Made by a program: the position numbers and the translations under genes. A stretch of 64,000 nt of DNA, from the NCBI GenBank assembly GCA_011525785.1, contig WYBT01000056.1, positions 62,001 to 126,000 on the forward strand, written 5' to 3'. Origin of the DNA: Planctomycetaceae bacterium (GTDB lineage Bacteria; Planctomycetota; UBA1135; GCA-002686595). Numbering within the stretch: position 1 is the first letter of the stretch; each line of letters begins with the position of its first letter. Below are positions 53,458-62,144 of this stretch, one piece after another. Under the pieces are notes generated by a model. The model ran no database searches. It had not been told where the DNA came from and saw only the letters and a program-made list of their open reading frames with translations.

Positions 53458-56400
53458 ATGCCCAAACGCCAGCGTTCGCTCGCTCTCCCGTTGCTTGCTG
53501 CGGCGCTGGCCGTGGTGGTCGGCCTCGTCGCGTGGCTCGCGCTCATGGGCGATCCCAGTGGGGCGCCTGCGCCGGCCGAGGGTGCGGGTCCGGGCGCCCA
53601 GCGCGCGTCGGCTGGCCCGCGCTCGGACGCGAACCCCGAACTCGCGCGCGACACCGACGACGCGGACGAGCCGGCTGCGCAAGCGCGGGCGAGCAGCGGG
53701 CGCGCGAGCGGCCTCGACGCCCAGCGCAAGGAGCGCGAGTTCGACAACGTGGTGTGGGTCGAGGGCCGCGTGCTGTTTCCGACCGGCACGCCGCTCGACG
53801 AACGCGTCGAAGTCATCGCCGATGGCAAGGACATCCCCGGCGTGGGGCAGCACCGCGCGCAGGTCGACAACGACGGCCGTTTCCGCGTGGCGTTCTCCAA
53901 GGAAGGCAAGACGGGCGCGCTCAAGCTCAAGGCGCGCTTCCTGCACCTCGACAAGCCGCGCACGATCAAGCTCTCGCCGCCGCCCGCCGACTTGCTGCTC
54001 GAGCCGGTGCTCGGCGGCGCCATCGCCGGACGCATCGTGCCGCCCAAGGGCGTGGGCGCGGACGACGTTCGCGCGGTGCTGAAGTCGGCGGCGGTCAAGG
54101 CCACGAGTTGGACCGGTGAGCGACTGCCGCTGACGAGCAAGGCCGAGATCGACGAGGACCTGCGCTACGAGCTCGGCGGCCTCGCGCCCTCGGAGGAGTA
54201 CAACCTCGAGTTCAAGCCCAAGGGCTGGGTCGCGTTCGACAAGGACGATGTGAAGGTGCGGCCGGGCGAGGTGCTGACGCTCGACATCGAGTGCGCGCAG
54301 GGTGCGCGGCTCGCGGGGCGCGTTGTCGATCCGCGCGGCGCGCCGGTCGTCAACGCTGCGATTGAAGTTCACGGCGCCGGCAAGAACGAGGAGTTCCGCT
54401 GGCGCGGCGTCGAGAACACCACCTCCGACAAGGACGGTCGCTTCTCGCTCTCCGGCATTCCGGAGGGCGAATACGAGCTCGAGGTCTCACGGCGCGGCTT
54501 CCGCGACTTGAAGTGGCCGGTGGGCAAGCTCGCGAACGGCGACGCGCGCGAAGGGCTCGCCCTCGAACTCGACGAAGGCGCCTGGGTCAGCGGCGTCGTG
54601 AAGTGGGCCGACGGCCGCGCGGCTGCGGGCGCCTACGTGCGCGCCGAGGCCGCGACTCCCGAGGACACCGGGCGCTTCAACTTCGAGTTCAACATGGACG
54701 ACACGCAGCGCGTCGGCCCCGACGGCGCGTTTCGCATCAGCGGACTTGACGACGCCCCCGTGCACGTCTTCGCGACGGCCAAGGACGGTTTGAGGCCCGA
54801 TCTGAGCGGTAACCCCGATGGCAAGCGCAGCGCCGCGAAGGGCGCGCGCTGGCGGGCGCAGGCGCTCAACGTCGCGCCCGGCGCCACGCTCGAGCTGATC
54901 TTGCAGCCCGGGCTTGGGCTCGCGGGGCGGCTGGTCGACGACCGCGGCGAGCCGGTGAAGGAGTTCTGGATCAGCGCGATGGAGGTGCGCGAAGAGCGTC
55001 GCGGGCTCCCGCTGGGTTTCGAGGACGCGGTCAGCACCAAGTTCGAGTCCGAGGACGGCTCGTTCGTGCTCGAAGGGCTCAAGCCAGGGCGCTGGAAGAT
55101 CGGCGCGCGCGCGCGCGGGCACGTGAGCGCCTCCGCGCCGGACACCGATGTGCCGCTCGAGACCGAGCCGCTGGTCCTCGCGCTGCAGCGCACCTCGTCC
55201 CTGACGGGCGTCGTGGTCGACGCGCTGGGCGAGCGCGTCGCCAAGGCCGAGATCAACGTCGACGTCGGCCAGCGCGATCTGTTCACCATGACCGACGTCA
55301 ACCGCAGCACGACCGCCAACTCCAAGGGCGAGTTCAAGTTGCGCAGTGCGCCCAGCGGCCTGATCAAGCTCGTCGCGCAGCACCCGCAGTTCGCCCGCAG
55401 CGCGCCGCTCGAGCTCAACGTCGCCCCCGGCTCGACGCTCGAGGGCCTGCGGATCGTGCTCTCCGCCGGCGGGCGCCTGAAGGGGCGCATTCATCCCTCG
55501 CGCCTGGCCGACGACGTCACCTGGCGCGTGTGGATCAACGCGGTCGAAGGCCAGGGCTACCAGAGCACGCGCAGCGACGCACGCGGCGAGTTCGAGTTCG
55601 AACGCATCGCGCCGGGCGAGTACTCGGTCCAGGCCAATCGCAGCGCGGACGGCGAAGCCCAGGAAGGTGCGGCCGCGGTGCGCAACGCGCTCTCGGCGAA
55701 AGTCACGATCTCCGAGGGCGTGACCGCGGAGGTGCTGCTCGGCGCGCCGACCGGCGAGAGCATCGTGGCGCGCGGGCGCGTGAGCATGGCGGGCAAACCG
55801 CTCGAGGGCGCGCGCGTCGAAGCTCGCCGCGACGAGTTCGAGGTGAGCACGCGCAGCGCCGCCGATGGCAGCTACGCGGTCGTGCTCGAAGGCGCGGGCG
55901 AGTACTCGTTCACCGCACGACTCTCCCAAGGCGGCGTTTTCCAGCGTCAGACGGCCAGCGCGGTCTCGGGCGGCGAGCTGGTGGTGGACTTCGAATTCCC
56001 CGGCGGGCGCCTCGGCGGTCGCGTGGTCGATCGACGCGGCGAGCTCGTTCCGAACGCTCAAGTGCGCGCGCGGCGCGTCGATGCGCCAGCGCAGCCCGTC
56101 AGCAGCGGCGTGGGGTCAGTCGAGACCTCGGCTACCGGTGAATTCGCCTTCGAGGGACTGGCGGCGGGCACGTACTCGGTGAGCGTCGAAGACCGCCAGA
56201 ACTGGTTCCGCTCGAGCGCGCGCTTCGCACGCACGGAGGTCGCCGGGCTCGTGCTCGAGGACGGCGCGTCGCTCGAAGGGCTCGAAGTCGTCGTGCAGCC
56301 GGCTTCCGACGTGACTTGCGAAGTGCGCGGACTCGACGGGCAGCCGGTCGCCGGCGCCACGGTCGTCGCGCGGCGCACCGACGCGAGCGACACCGGATTC

Positions 56401-56835
56401 GGAGAGAACGCCAGAACCTCGGGGCTGGGCGTCGCCGTGCTGACGGGACTGGCGGAGGGCGAGTACGTGCTCATCGCGCGCAAGGACGAGGACGTCGGCG
56501 TGTCGAACTCGCGCGTGCGCGTGCGCAGCGGCGAGCCCGAGCAGGCGAGCGTCGCGCTGCGGCGCGGCGGGCGCATCACGCTGCAGGTCCAGTCGGCGAC
56601 GGGCGAGGCGATCAGCGCTGCGATGCACGTGGTCGACAGCGACGGGCTCGACTGGACGCGCGGCGGCTCCGATTGGTCCCTCGACGAGCAGGGCCAGCGC
56701 TGGACACTCGGCCCGCTCGCGCCCGGCGCCTATCGAGTGAGCGCCGAACGCTCCGAACAGGGCAGCGCCGAGGCCAAGGTCCAGTTGTCGAGCGGCGAGC
56801 AGGAGAACGTCGTGTTGCGCTTGGAGAAGCCCTGA
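53458..56835 (+). CDS. Large membrane-anchored protein of carboxypeptidase-regulatory-like repeats
   Basis: This 1125-residue protein has an N-terminal transmembrane anchor (about residues 9-30, SLALPLLAAALAVVVGLVAWLAL), a disordered charged linker to about 95, and then about ten tandem beta-sandwich modules of the CarboxypepD_reg type: each has a G-V-D--G-P---A-V pattern (RLAGRVVDPRGAPVVNAAIEV, LAGRLVDDRGEPVKEFWISA, LTGVVVDALGERVAKAEINV, LGGRVVDRRGELVPNAQVRA) and a closing GEF-F-GL-PG-Y segment. Such stalks face the periplasm or outside. It is a paralogue of the gene at 62145: both open with WVEGRV-x2-P-x-GTPLDE followed by a VIADGKD-like strand. Function unknown. Confidence 0.85.
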   Translation: MPKRQRSLALPLLAAALAVVVGLVAWLALMGDPSGAPAPAEGAGPGAQRASAGPRSDANPELARDTDDADEPAAQARASSGRASGLDAQRKEREFDNVVWVEGRVLFPTGTPLDERVEVIADGKDIPGVGQHRAQVDNDGRFRVAFSKEGKTGALKLKARFLHLDKPRTIKLSPPPADLLLEPVLGGAIAGRIVPPKGVGADDVRAVLKSAAVKATSWTGERLPLTSKAEIDEDLRYELGGLAPSEEYNLEFKPKGWVAFDKDDVKVRPGEVLTLDIECAQGARLAGRVVDPRGAPVVNAAIEVHGAGKNEEFRWRGVENTTSDKDGRFSLSGIPEGEYELEVSRRGFRDLKWPVGKLANGDAREGLALELDEGAWVSGVVKWADGRAAAGAYVRAEAATPEDTGRFNFEFNMDDTQRVGPDGAFRISGLDDAPVHVFATAKDGLRPDLSGNPDGKRSAAKGARWRAQALNVAPGATLELILQPGLGLAGRLVDDRGEPVKEFWISAMEVREERRGLPLGFEDAVSTKFESEDGSFVLEGLKPGRWKIGARARGHVSASAPDTDVPLETEPLVLALQRTSSLTGVVVDALGERVAKAEINVDVGQRDLFTMTDVNRSTTANSKGEFKLRSAPSGLIKLVAQHPQFARSAPLELNVAPGSTLEGLRIVLSAGGRLKGRIHPSRLADDVTWRVWINAVEGQGYQSTRSDARGEFEFERIAPGEYSVQANRSADGEAQEGAAAVRNALSAKVTISEGVTAEVLLGAPTGESIVARGRVSMAGKPLEGARVEARRDEFEVSTRSAADGSYAVVLEGAGEYSFTARLSQGGVFQRQTASAVSGGELVVDFEFPGGRLGGRVVDRRGELVPNAQVRARRVDAPAQPVSSGVGSVETSATGEFAFEGLAAGTYSVSVEDRQNWFRSSARFARTEVAGLVLEDGASLEGLEVVVQPASDVTCEVRGLDGQPVAGATVVARRTDASDTGFGENARTSGLGVAVLTGLAEGEYVLIARKDEDVGVSNSRVRVRSGEPEQASVALRRGGRITLQVQSATGEAISAAMHVVDSDGLDWTRGGSDWSLDEQGQRWTLGPLAPGAYRVSAERSEQGSAEAKVQLSSGEQENVVLRLEKP

Positions 56836-56859
56836 CTCACGCGGCCGCGGTGCGCCCGT

Positions 56860-58044
56860 TCAGCGCTCGCACAGCTCGCTCCACGCCTCGAGCGAGCGCG
56901 AGAGCGAGTCCTGCGCGAGGCCCACGACCCGCACCGCGCCCGCGGGGCTGGTCACGAGCCGATCGACCCAGCCGGCCTGGCCCGGGATCTCGAGCGCACC
57001 CAGCGATCGGAAGCCGAACGAGCTCAGGAGCTGCGCGCAGCACGGGATGCGATCCGCGTGCGCCAGGCGCAGGCGCCGACCGTCGCTCCAGACCTCCACG
57101 CGCTCGCCAGGCGCGAACGAACTCCACAGCACGCGCTGTCCCAGCTCGTCCTGCAGGAGGCGCGTGTGGCGCACTCCGAGGAAGCGTTGGAACGGCTGAG
57201 GATCCCCGTCGAGCACGACGTCGACGCGCACCGCGTTGCACTCGTGGTAGCCGGTGTTCAGTCCGCTTTCGGCGAACTCGAGCTCCCAGCCGTCCTCGAC
57301 GACCCGCGTGGACAGCAGCGTGACGCACGCGGGGTGGACGACGCGCTCGAGGCGCGCGCTGCGCCCGCCCACGATGCGCACGTTCGCGCTGGCGCGGTCG
57401 CTCGTGTCGAAAGTGAGTCGGCGCGGCTCGAGTTGCAGCGCACACGCCGGCGCGCGCAGCTCGAGCGGCACGCTCGGGAACACGCCGCCGTCGAGTTCGA
57501 ACTCGAGGCGCCGATTGTCGAGCAGCACCGGAGAGTGCAGGTCCCATTCGAACTCGAGCTCGACACCGCTGAGCGGGATCTGCAGCGGCAGCTCGAAGCG
57601 GCTCGTGAGCGCGCAGCCGCTGCTGACCGAGCGCAACTGCCAGGGTTGGTCCGCGTTGGGGCCGGCGCCGCGACTGGGCCGCAACAACACTCGTCCGCGC
57701 GCGAGGGCCTGCTCGCCCTGCTGCTCGAGCACGAGCGTCGGCTGCGAGTCGCCCCAGGTGGGTGGCGCGAGCGACGCCATGCACGCCGCGGCTGCCGCGA
57801 CGGCGGGACGCGCGCTGCCGAAGTACGGCGTCGCGCCGGGCAGAGCGGAGAACTCGAGCGCTCCCGCGGGCTCGGACCAGGCCGCGTCTTCGAAGCCCGC
57901 GGCATGGAACGTCGCCTCGCGCGGGGCGTCGCTGGCGGCGCGGCTGACTCCCGCGGCGAGGAACACGGCGTCGAGGGCGCGCTCACGTGCGGCGGACTCG
58001 TCGCTGGGGAGCTGGGACACAACGAACAGTGCAAGGGTGATCAC
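56860..58044 (-). CDS. Exported protein with DUF1573-like segment, third gene of the Cys-peptide group
   Basis: This 394-residue protein starts at a GTG that overlaps the stop of the preceding gene (GTGA, 58041-58044). It begins with a hydrophobic signal (ITLALFVVSQLPS). Residues 190-290 hold beta strands resembling the Ig-like folds of DUF1573 proteins: LELRAPACALQLEPRRLTFDTSDRASANVRIVGG, then VRVDVVLDGDPQPFQRFLGVRHTRL. Several Cys (for example ACALQLEP, HPACVTLL, IPCCAQLL) suggest disulfides outside the cytoplasm. No function is known. Coupled translation with the gene upstream implies joint action. Confidence 0.65.
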   Translation of the reverse strand: MITLALFVVSQLPSDESAARERALDAVFLAAGVSRAASDAPREATFHAAGFEDAAWSEPAGALEFSALPGATPYFGSARPAVAAAAACMASLAPPTWGDSQPTLVLEQQGEQALARGRVLLRPSRGAGPNADQPWQLRSVSSGCALTSRFELPLQIPLSGVELEFEWDLHSPVLLDNRRLEFELDGGVFPSVPLELRAPACALQLEPRRLTFDTSDRASANVRIVGGRSARLERVVHPACVTLLSTRVVEDGWELEFAESGLNTGYHECNAVRVDVVLDGDPQPFQRFLGVRHTRLLQDELGQRVLWSSFAPGERVEVWSDGRRLRLAHADRIPCCAQLLSSFGFRSLGALEIPGQAGWVDRLVTSPAGAVRVVGLAQDSLSRSLEAWSELCER

Positions 58045-59096
58045 GTACGGTTCCTCCGCAGGCAGACAACAGCGCCGAGCACGACGCCGACGAAGGCCAT
58101 GGCCCAACCCACACGCGTGCGTCCCCCGGAGCGCTGTGAAGCCTCGATCTGTCGCTCGAGATCCTCGCGTTGCAGGGTCGTGGGCGGCGCCGAGTGCGGC
58201 GTGCCCAGCGCGCCGCTCCAGGTGAGCAACTCGTCGAGCTCGAGTGCGCGGTCGGTCGAGCTGGGCGCGTCGCCCGCGCGCTCGATGCGGAAGTCGGCGA
58301 TCGTCGTGCGCGGCGGCAGCGTGAAGTCCGAGGGTTCGGGTGCGTCGCGTCGCTCGATGGCTTGCCAGATCGAGAGGTGCGCGACTTGGCCACCGTCGCC
58401 GACGCGCGCACTGGTGATGCGCGTCGGACGCTGGGGCAGTCCCTCGGGCCCATCGACGTGGCCCTCGAACACGATCCAGTCGACCCACGCGCTGCCCGGA
58501 GTGCGCGAGGAGATGCTCACCAGCGCGCCGGCGCCGCTCGTCGAGTGTTCGAGGCGCCAGAGCTTGCCCTCGGGGCTCACGAAGTCGACGCGTTCGCGCC
58601 CCGCTGCGAGTTGCTCGCGTCCGGCGAGGCTCGCGCGCCGCAGCGTCGACTCGCCGTCGACCAGCCCCAGCGCGAAGAACGCGATCATCGGCAGTCCGGA
58701 CCAGCGCTCGACGATCGCGGTCTGTGTCGGACCTCCAGCGAGCGCGAAGGCGCGGGCGTAGAGCCCAGAAGTCAGCGAGTGGTAGCTGCGCGTGCGGCGC
58801 GGCGTCGAGCGGTGGCCCTCGGCGTCGAGCAACTCGACGTAGAGCTCGTCGCTCCAGATGCCATCGGCCTCGTAGCGCAGTCGCGCGACGCCATCCCAGA
58901 TCATGCGCGCACCCTCGCTGTCCCCGTCCGGGCGCATCTCGACCCGCCGAAAGCGATAGTCGAAGCTCCAGCCGTGCGCGTGCAGCGCGATCTCGTCCGC
59001 GGTCGCGAAATAGGCATCTTCCCCGCGTTGCGCCGCAGCTCTGGCGGAGATCGACGGGAGCGCCAACAGGGCGCACAGGGTCCAGGCAGGGTTCAT
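58041..59096 (-). CDS. Exported protein with C-terminal membrane helix
   Basis: This 351-residue protein has a signal peptide (TLCALLALPSISARAAAQ) and a single C-terminal transmembrane helix (VGWAMAFVGVVLGAVVCL) followed by a basic tail (RRNRT). The middle is beta-rich with charged loops; SDELYVELLDAEGHRS and WVDWIVFEGHVDG are examples. The arrangement of signal, extracytoplasmic domain, C-terminal helix and positive stop recalls sorting signals such as PEP-CTERM or rhombosortase tags, but the short motif that should precede the helix is not evident. ATG 59096 was chosen for the signal. It is coupled to the downstream gene. Confidence 0.65.
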   Translation of the reverse strand: MNPAWTLCALLALPSISARAAAQRGEDAYFATADEIALHAHGWSFDYRFRRVEMRPDGDSEGARMIWDGVARLRYEADGIWSDELYVELLDAEGHRSTPRRTRSYHSLTSGLYARAFALAGGPTQTAIVERWSGLPMIAFFALGLVDGESTLRRASLAGREQLAAGRERVDFVSPEGKLWRLEHSTSGAGALVSISSRTPGSAWVDWIVFEGHVDGPEGLPQRPTRITSARVGDGGQVAHLSIWQAIERRDAPEPSDFTLPPRTTIADFRIERAGDAPSSTDRALELDELLTWSGALGTPHSAPPTTLQREDLERQIEASQRSGGRTRVGWAMAFVGVVLGAVVCLRRNRT

Positions 59097-59238
59097 CTTC
59101 AGCCTCGCTGTGTTCCGGGGACAGGCCGGAGAGCCTCTGCAGCTCTCCGGCCCTTCGACTTCAGACTTAGAGCTCCTGTCGAAATGCCCCGCGGCGCCAT
59201 CACGCTCGTGCATCCACGGTTCATTCCGATAGGAGCTC

Positions 59239-59613
59239 TCAGGCGGCGTCCACGCAGTTGATCTTCTTCTGCGTACCGCTGCTGTAGACGCCGTCATTGC
59301 TGCACGCGCCGCCGCCGAACGGACAGCCGCAGTCACGGCACATCGAGCCGGTGAAGGTGTCCGTGAACTCGCTGCACGGTCCTTCTTCGTTCAAGCACTT
59401 GCCCGGAGTGACGATCACCGCCTTGCACGGATCGGTGCACCACAGGGTGCATGTCGGCTCGCACGCGGGGACGATCGGAATCGCCTGCACAGCGCGTTGA
59501 CAGGGCCCGCGCTTCGCGGCGCCGATGTCGCCAACCGTGGTGGACTCGGACAGCGCAAGACCGCCCATCACGAGCATGGCGGCGGCGAAGAACGACAAAC
59601 GCTTCGATTGCAT
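59239..59613 (-). CDS. Small Cys-rich exported protein
   Basis: This 124-residue protein has a signal (FFAAAMLVMGGLALSES, cleaved about residue 23-26) and twelve Cys in the remaining hundred residues, many in short CxxxC or CxC-like spacings (ACEPTCTLWCTDPC, MCRDCGCPFGGGAC). It should form a compact disulfide-bonded or metal-binding exported peptide. I recognise no family. The minus-strand AGGAG at 59620-59624 is a good ribosome site 6 bases before the ATG. It is followed after about 140 bases by two further exported proteins on the same strand, so it may be the first gene of a small secretion or surface cluster. Confidence 0.7.
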   Translation of the reverse strand: MQSKRLSFFAAAMLVMGGLALSESTTVGDIGAAKRGPCQRAVQAIPIVPACEPTCTLWCTDPCKAVIVTPGKCLNEEGPCSEFTDTFTGSMCRDCGCPFGGGACSNDGVYSSGTQKKINCVDAA

Positions 59614-59619
59614 GAGAGA

Positions 59620-59624
59620 CTCCT
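59620..59624 (-). promoter_or_regulatory. Shine-Dalgarno site (AGGAG) of the Cys-rich protein
   Basis: On the minus strand AGGAG lies 6 bases before the ATG at 59613, an unusually good match for this window. Confidence 0.6.
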
Positions 59625-59706
59625 GGAGCAGAGCTCCGCTGAGAAACAGGACCGAGCCGACAGCGCCCTCGAGTTCGCGAGGCCGTTGGGTCTGGCGGGA
59701 ACGGAC

Positions 59707-61836
59707 CTACGGGATGACGGACCAACGGGAGAGCCTTGGCATGCGCACGCGCCGCGGTCCTGCGGCGAGTGCTTCGGGGTCCCCAACGCCAAGGTGGAGT
59801 TCGCGCAGGCGCGGCGGCGCCAGTGCGCTGAGGTCGAGCTCGCCGAGCGCTTCGAGGCGCGCGCCGCGAGCGTGAGCAGGCAGCTCCGCCGCCTCGCTCT
59901 CGAGTGAGACGCGCAGTTCGCCGGGCGCAGCACTCACGTCGAGGACTCCGCAGACGAGCGCCGATTCGCCGTCGCCGATCCCTCGGACGAAGTAGCGCCC
60001 GGGCGCGAGCGCTGCGACGAGTTCGCCCACGCCGTCGCGCAGCGCCACGGAACGGATGCGCGTGGACGGCTCGCGCGCCAGTTCGCAAAGGAGCATCTGG
60101 CTCGCACCGAGCAGCGGAGCTCCATCGAGACTGACGCGCACCGGCGTGCGTTGCTGGCCGCCCCAGTCGATCCACAGCTCGCGGCCATGCGCCGGATCGA
60201 ACGGGAGCGCTCGCGCGTCGAGGCCCTGATCACTCGACAGGGCTTCGACCACCAGCGTGCAGGCGCCGGGCACATCCCACTCGCGTTGACCCTCGGCGGC
60301 GGTGAGTTCGAACTCATCGAGCGGCTCGCTGCCGTGGGCGGACTCGGCGCGCGCGCTGACCCGATCGCCAACGCGGCCGCCGCTCCAGCGCACGAGCGCC
60401 TGAGCGCGCGCCAACGGAGAGAACGCAATCGGTCCGATGGCGCGCGACGCGTCGATTCGAAAGGTCCGTGTCTCGCTGACGCGACGGCGCGTCGGGGTCT
60501 CGACCCAGACGCTCACGGTGCTGTCCAGCGGCGCCTGCAGCGACCACTGATCGCCCGCGTCGCGCGTCACCGCGATCGGCTCGTCGCCGCGCGTGCTGCT
60601 CGCGCGGGCCACGACGCGCAGCGACTCGCCAGCAGCGGCGAAGCGCTCGGGCTGCGGCCACGGACCCCACACCACGGCGCTGGGCGTTGGCGCCGCGTCG
60701 ATCCTCACTCGCGCGCTCATGGAACTCGGCGCGTCGGCAGGCACGTCGAGCTCGAGCAGCGTCGGACCGGGTTCGAAGACCGCCCCCTGCGGGCCCATGC
60801 GCGGCGTCGGGCGGCGCGCTACGAGCACTTTTCCCGGCCTCGGAGCGCCTCGAACGACGCACACGCCGCGTTCGTCTGTCGTGAGCTCCACGACGCGTCC
60901 GTCGTACCCTTCGCGGCGGCCCTCGCTCCAGGTTGCGATCGACAGGTCGATGAACAGATCCACGCCAGGAGCGCTGCGCTCCGTGCTGGCGTCGACTGTC
61001 CGCAGCTCGAGTTCGACGCCGCGGTCGAGCTCGAGATCGCAGCGCTGCGAGCCGCCCGCCAGCGGCGTGGGCGCGCTGATCCAGGCCGGCGCGGTCTCGT
61101 CACTCGAAGCCAAGAGCCGCAGTTCGGACGTGGGCAGCGGACCGATCCGATAGCGACAGTTGCTGGGGTCGATGGTCGCCACGGCGTTCTCGAGCGCGCT
61201 CCCTCCGGGCGTGAAGGCGCGCACGCTCAGACCCGCTGGCGTCTGGAGTCGACCGTCGACGCGAATCGCGCCTTCGATGAACGGCGTCTCGCCGGGGGCG
61301 TCCAGGCGCACGAGCACTTCGTGCTCGACGAGCCCGCTCGCCGCCGTCCCGCCCTGCTTCCTGCGCAGGCCGTTCACCACGACGCGGCCGGGCCAGTGCT
61401 GTGCCGCGCTGGCGACCAGCTCGACCGACAGCACCTCCGGCGCGAGCGCCACCGTCGTGCGCTCGCCAGCGATCGGCACGCGCCGGGTCGACGTCCGCCA
61501 AGGCGGCGTGAGCTCGAGGGAGGCGCGGTCGATGCAATCAAGCGTTCCCTCGACGATCGGCTGGCCCGCCGCGCTCTCGACGCGAACGTGCAGCAGGGTT
61601 TCGCCGCGCGTGGGCGCGACGGCGAGCTGCTCGAACCAATCGGCGCTGTCCGCACCGTGCTCGACGCGTTCGACGGACGCGGTGGGCGTCGGGGCCTCGA
61701 CCGTTTGCGATTGCGGCAGCGTTGGGGCGCGTCGCGCGGCCGATGGCGTGCGCTCGATCGCAGGCCCTACCACGAGCACGGCGCCGGCGAGCGTGAGCGC
61801 AAGCGCGACGAGGACGAGGCGTTGGGGAGGGCGCAT
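59707..61836 (-). CDS. Membrane-anchored repeat-type protein
   Basis: This 709-residue protein begins with a transmembrane anchor (RLVLVALALTLAGAVLVVGPAI) starting at ATG 61836 and then a disordered linker. The remainder is beta-rich with modules like GETLLHVRVESAAGQPIVEGTLD, IEGAIRVDGRLQTPAGLSVRAFT and VRWSGGRVGDRVSARAES, which look like degenerate carboxypeptidase-regulatory or Ig folds. No enzyme motif is seen. A longer frame from 61911 is open, but its extra residues are arginine-rich and precede the anchor, so it is less likely. It lies upstream of the Cys-rich gene by about 90 bases on the same strand. Confidence 0.7.
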   Translation of the reverse strand: MRPPQRLVLVALALTLAGAVLVVGPAIERTPSAARRAPTLPQSQTVEAPTPTASVERVEHGADSADWFEQLAVAPTRGETLLHVRVESAAGQPIVEGTLDCIDRASLELTPPWRTSTRRVPIAGERTTVALAPEVLSVELVASAAQHWPGRVVVNGLRRKQGGTAASGLVEHEVLVRLDAPGETPFIEGAIRVDGRLQTPAGLSVRAFTPGGSALENAVATIDPSNCRYRIGPLPTSELRLLASSDETAPAWISAPTPLAGGSQRCDLELDRGVELELRTVDASTERSAPGVDLFIDLSIATWSEGRREGYDGRVVELTTDERGVCVVRGAPRPGKVLVARRPTPRMGPQGAVFEPGPTLLELDVPADAPSSMSARVRIDAAPTPSAVVWGPWPQPERFAAAGESLRVVARASSTRGDEPIAVTRDAGDQWSLQAPLDSTVSVWVETPTRRRVSETRTFRIDASRAIGPIAFSPLARAQALVRWSGGRVGDRVSARAESAHGSEPLDEFELTAAEGQREWDVPGACTLVVEALSSDQGLDARALPFDPAHGRELWIDWGGQQRTPVRVSLDGAPLLGASQMLLCELAREPSTRIRSVALRDGVGELVAALAPGRYFVRGIGDGESALVCGVLDVSAAPGELRVSLESEAAELPAHARGARLEALGELDLSALAPPRLRELHLGVGDPEALAAGPRRVRMPRLSRWSVIP

Positions 61837-62144
61837 GGGGGAATGCAGCGTGTGCGCGACCTCCACAGAGCGGCGTCGCGCGTCGCGGAGTTTGTGTTCG
61901 CGCGCCCTCACGCAGTTTCATCAATTCGCGAAGCGCTCTTGGGTTCTCGGCGCTGGGATGCAGCTTCTCGAGGTCGAGACCAGCTTCGCGCTGCAGAGAC
62001 TGTCGCTGGCCCAAAACTGGGCGCGCTGTGGGCGCTCGTCGCGACGTGATGGCGCCGCTGCGGACTACCATGGGACTTGCGCTGGCGTCGCTCGGTTGTG
62101 GCGAGCTGCGCGCGTCGCACCGTCAACAGGGAGGCTTCAAGGTC
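61837..62144 (+). other. Divergent intergenic region with one promoter candidate
   Basis: The 308 bases separate two divergent genes for anchored repeat proteins. On the plus strand TACCAT at 62066-62071 is a -10-like hexamer 73 bases before the GTG at 62145, and GGGAG near 62129 could be its ribosome site. I found nothing convincing on the minus strand and no RNA structure. Confidence 0.4.

Noticed and set aside
58041..59096. PEP-CTERM-like sorting tag at the C-terminus
   Set aside because: A helix and basic tail are present, but the short Pro-Glu-Pro or equivalent motif is missing, so I do not claim sorting.
62070..62144. ATG at 62070 as start of the last repeat protein
   Set aside because: It would place 25 charged residues before the membrane anchor, unlike the paralogue, and lies within the TACCAT box.
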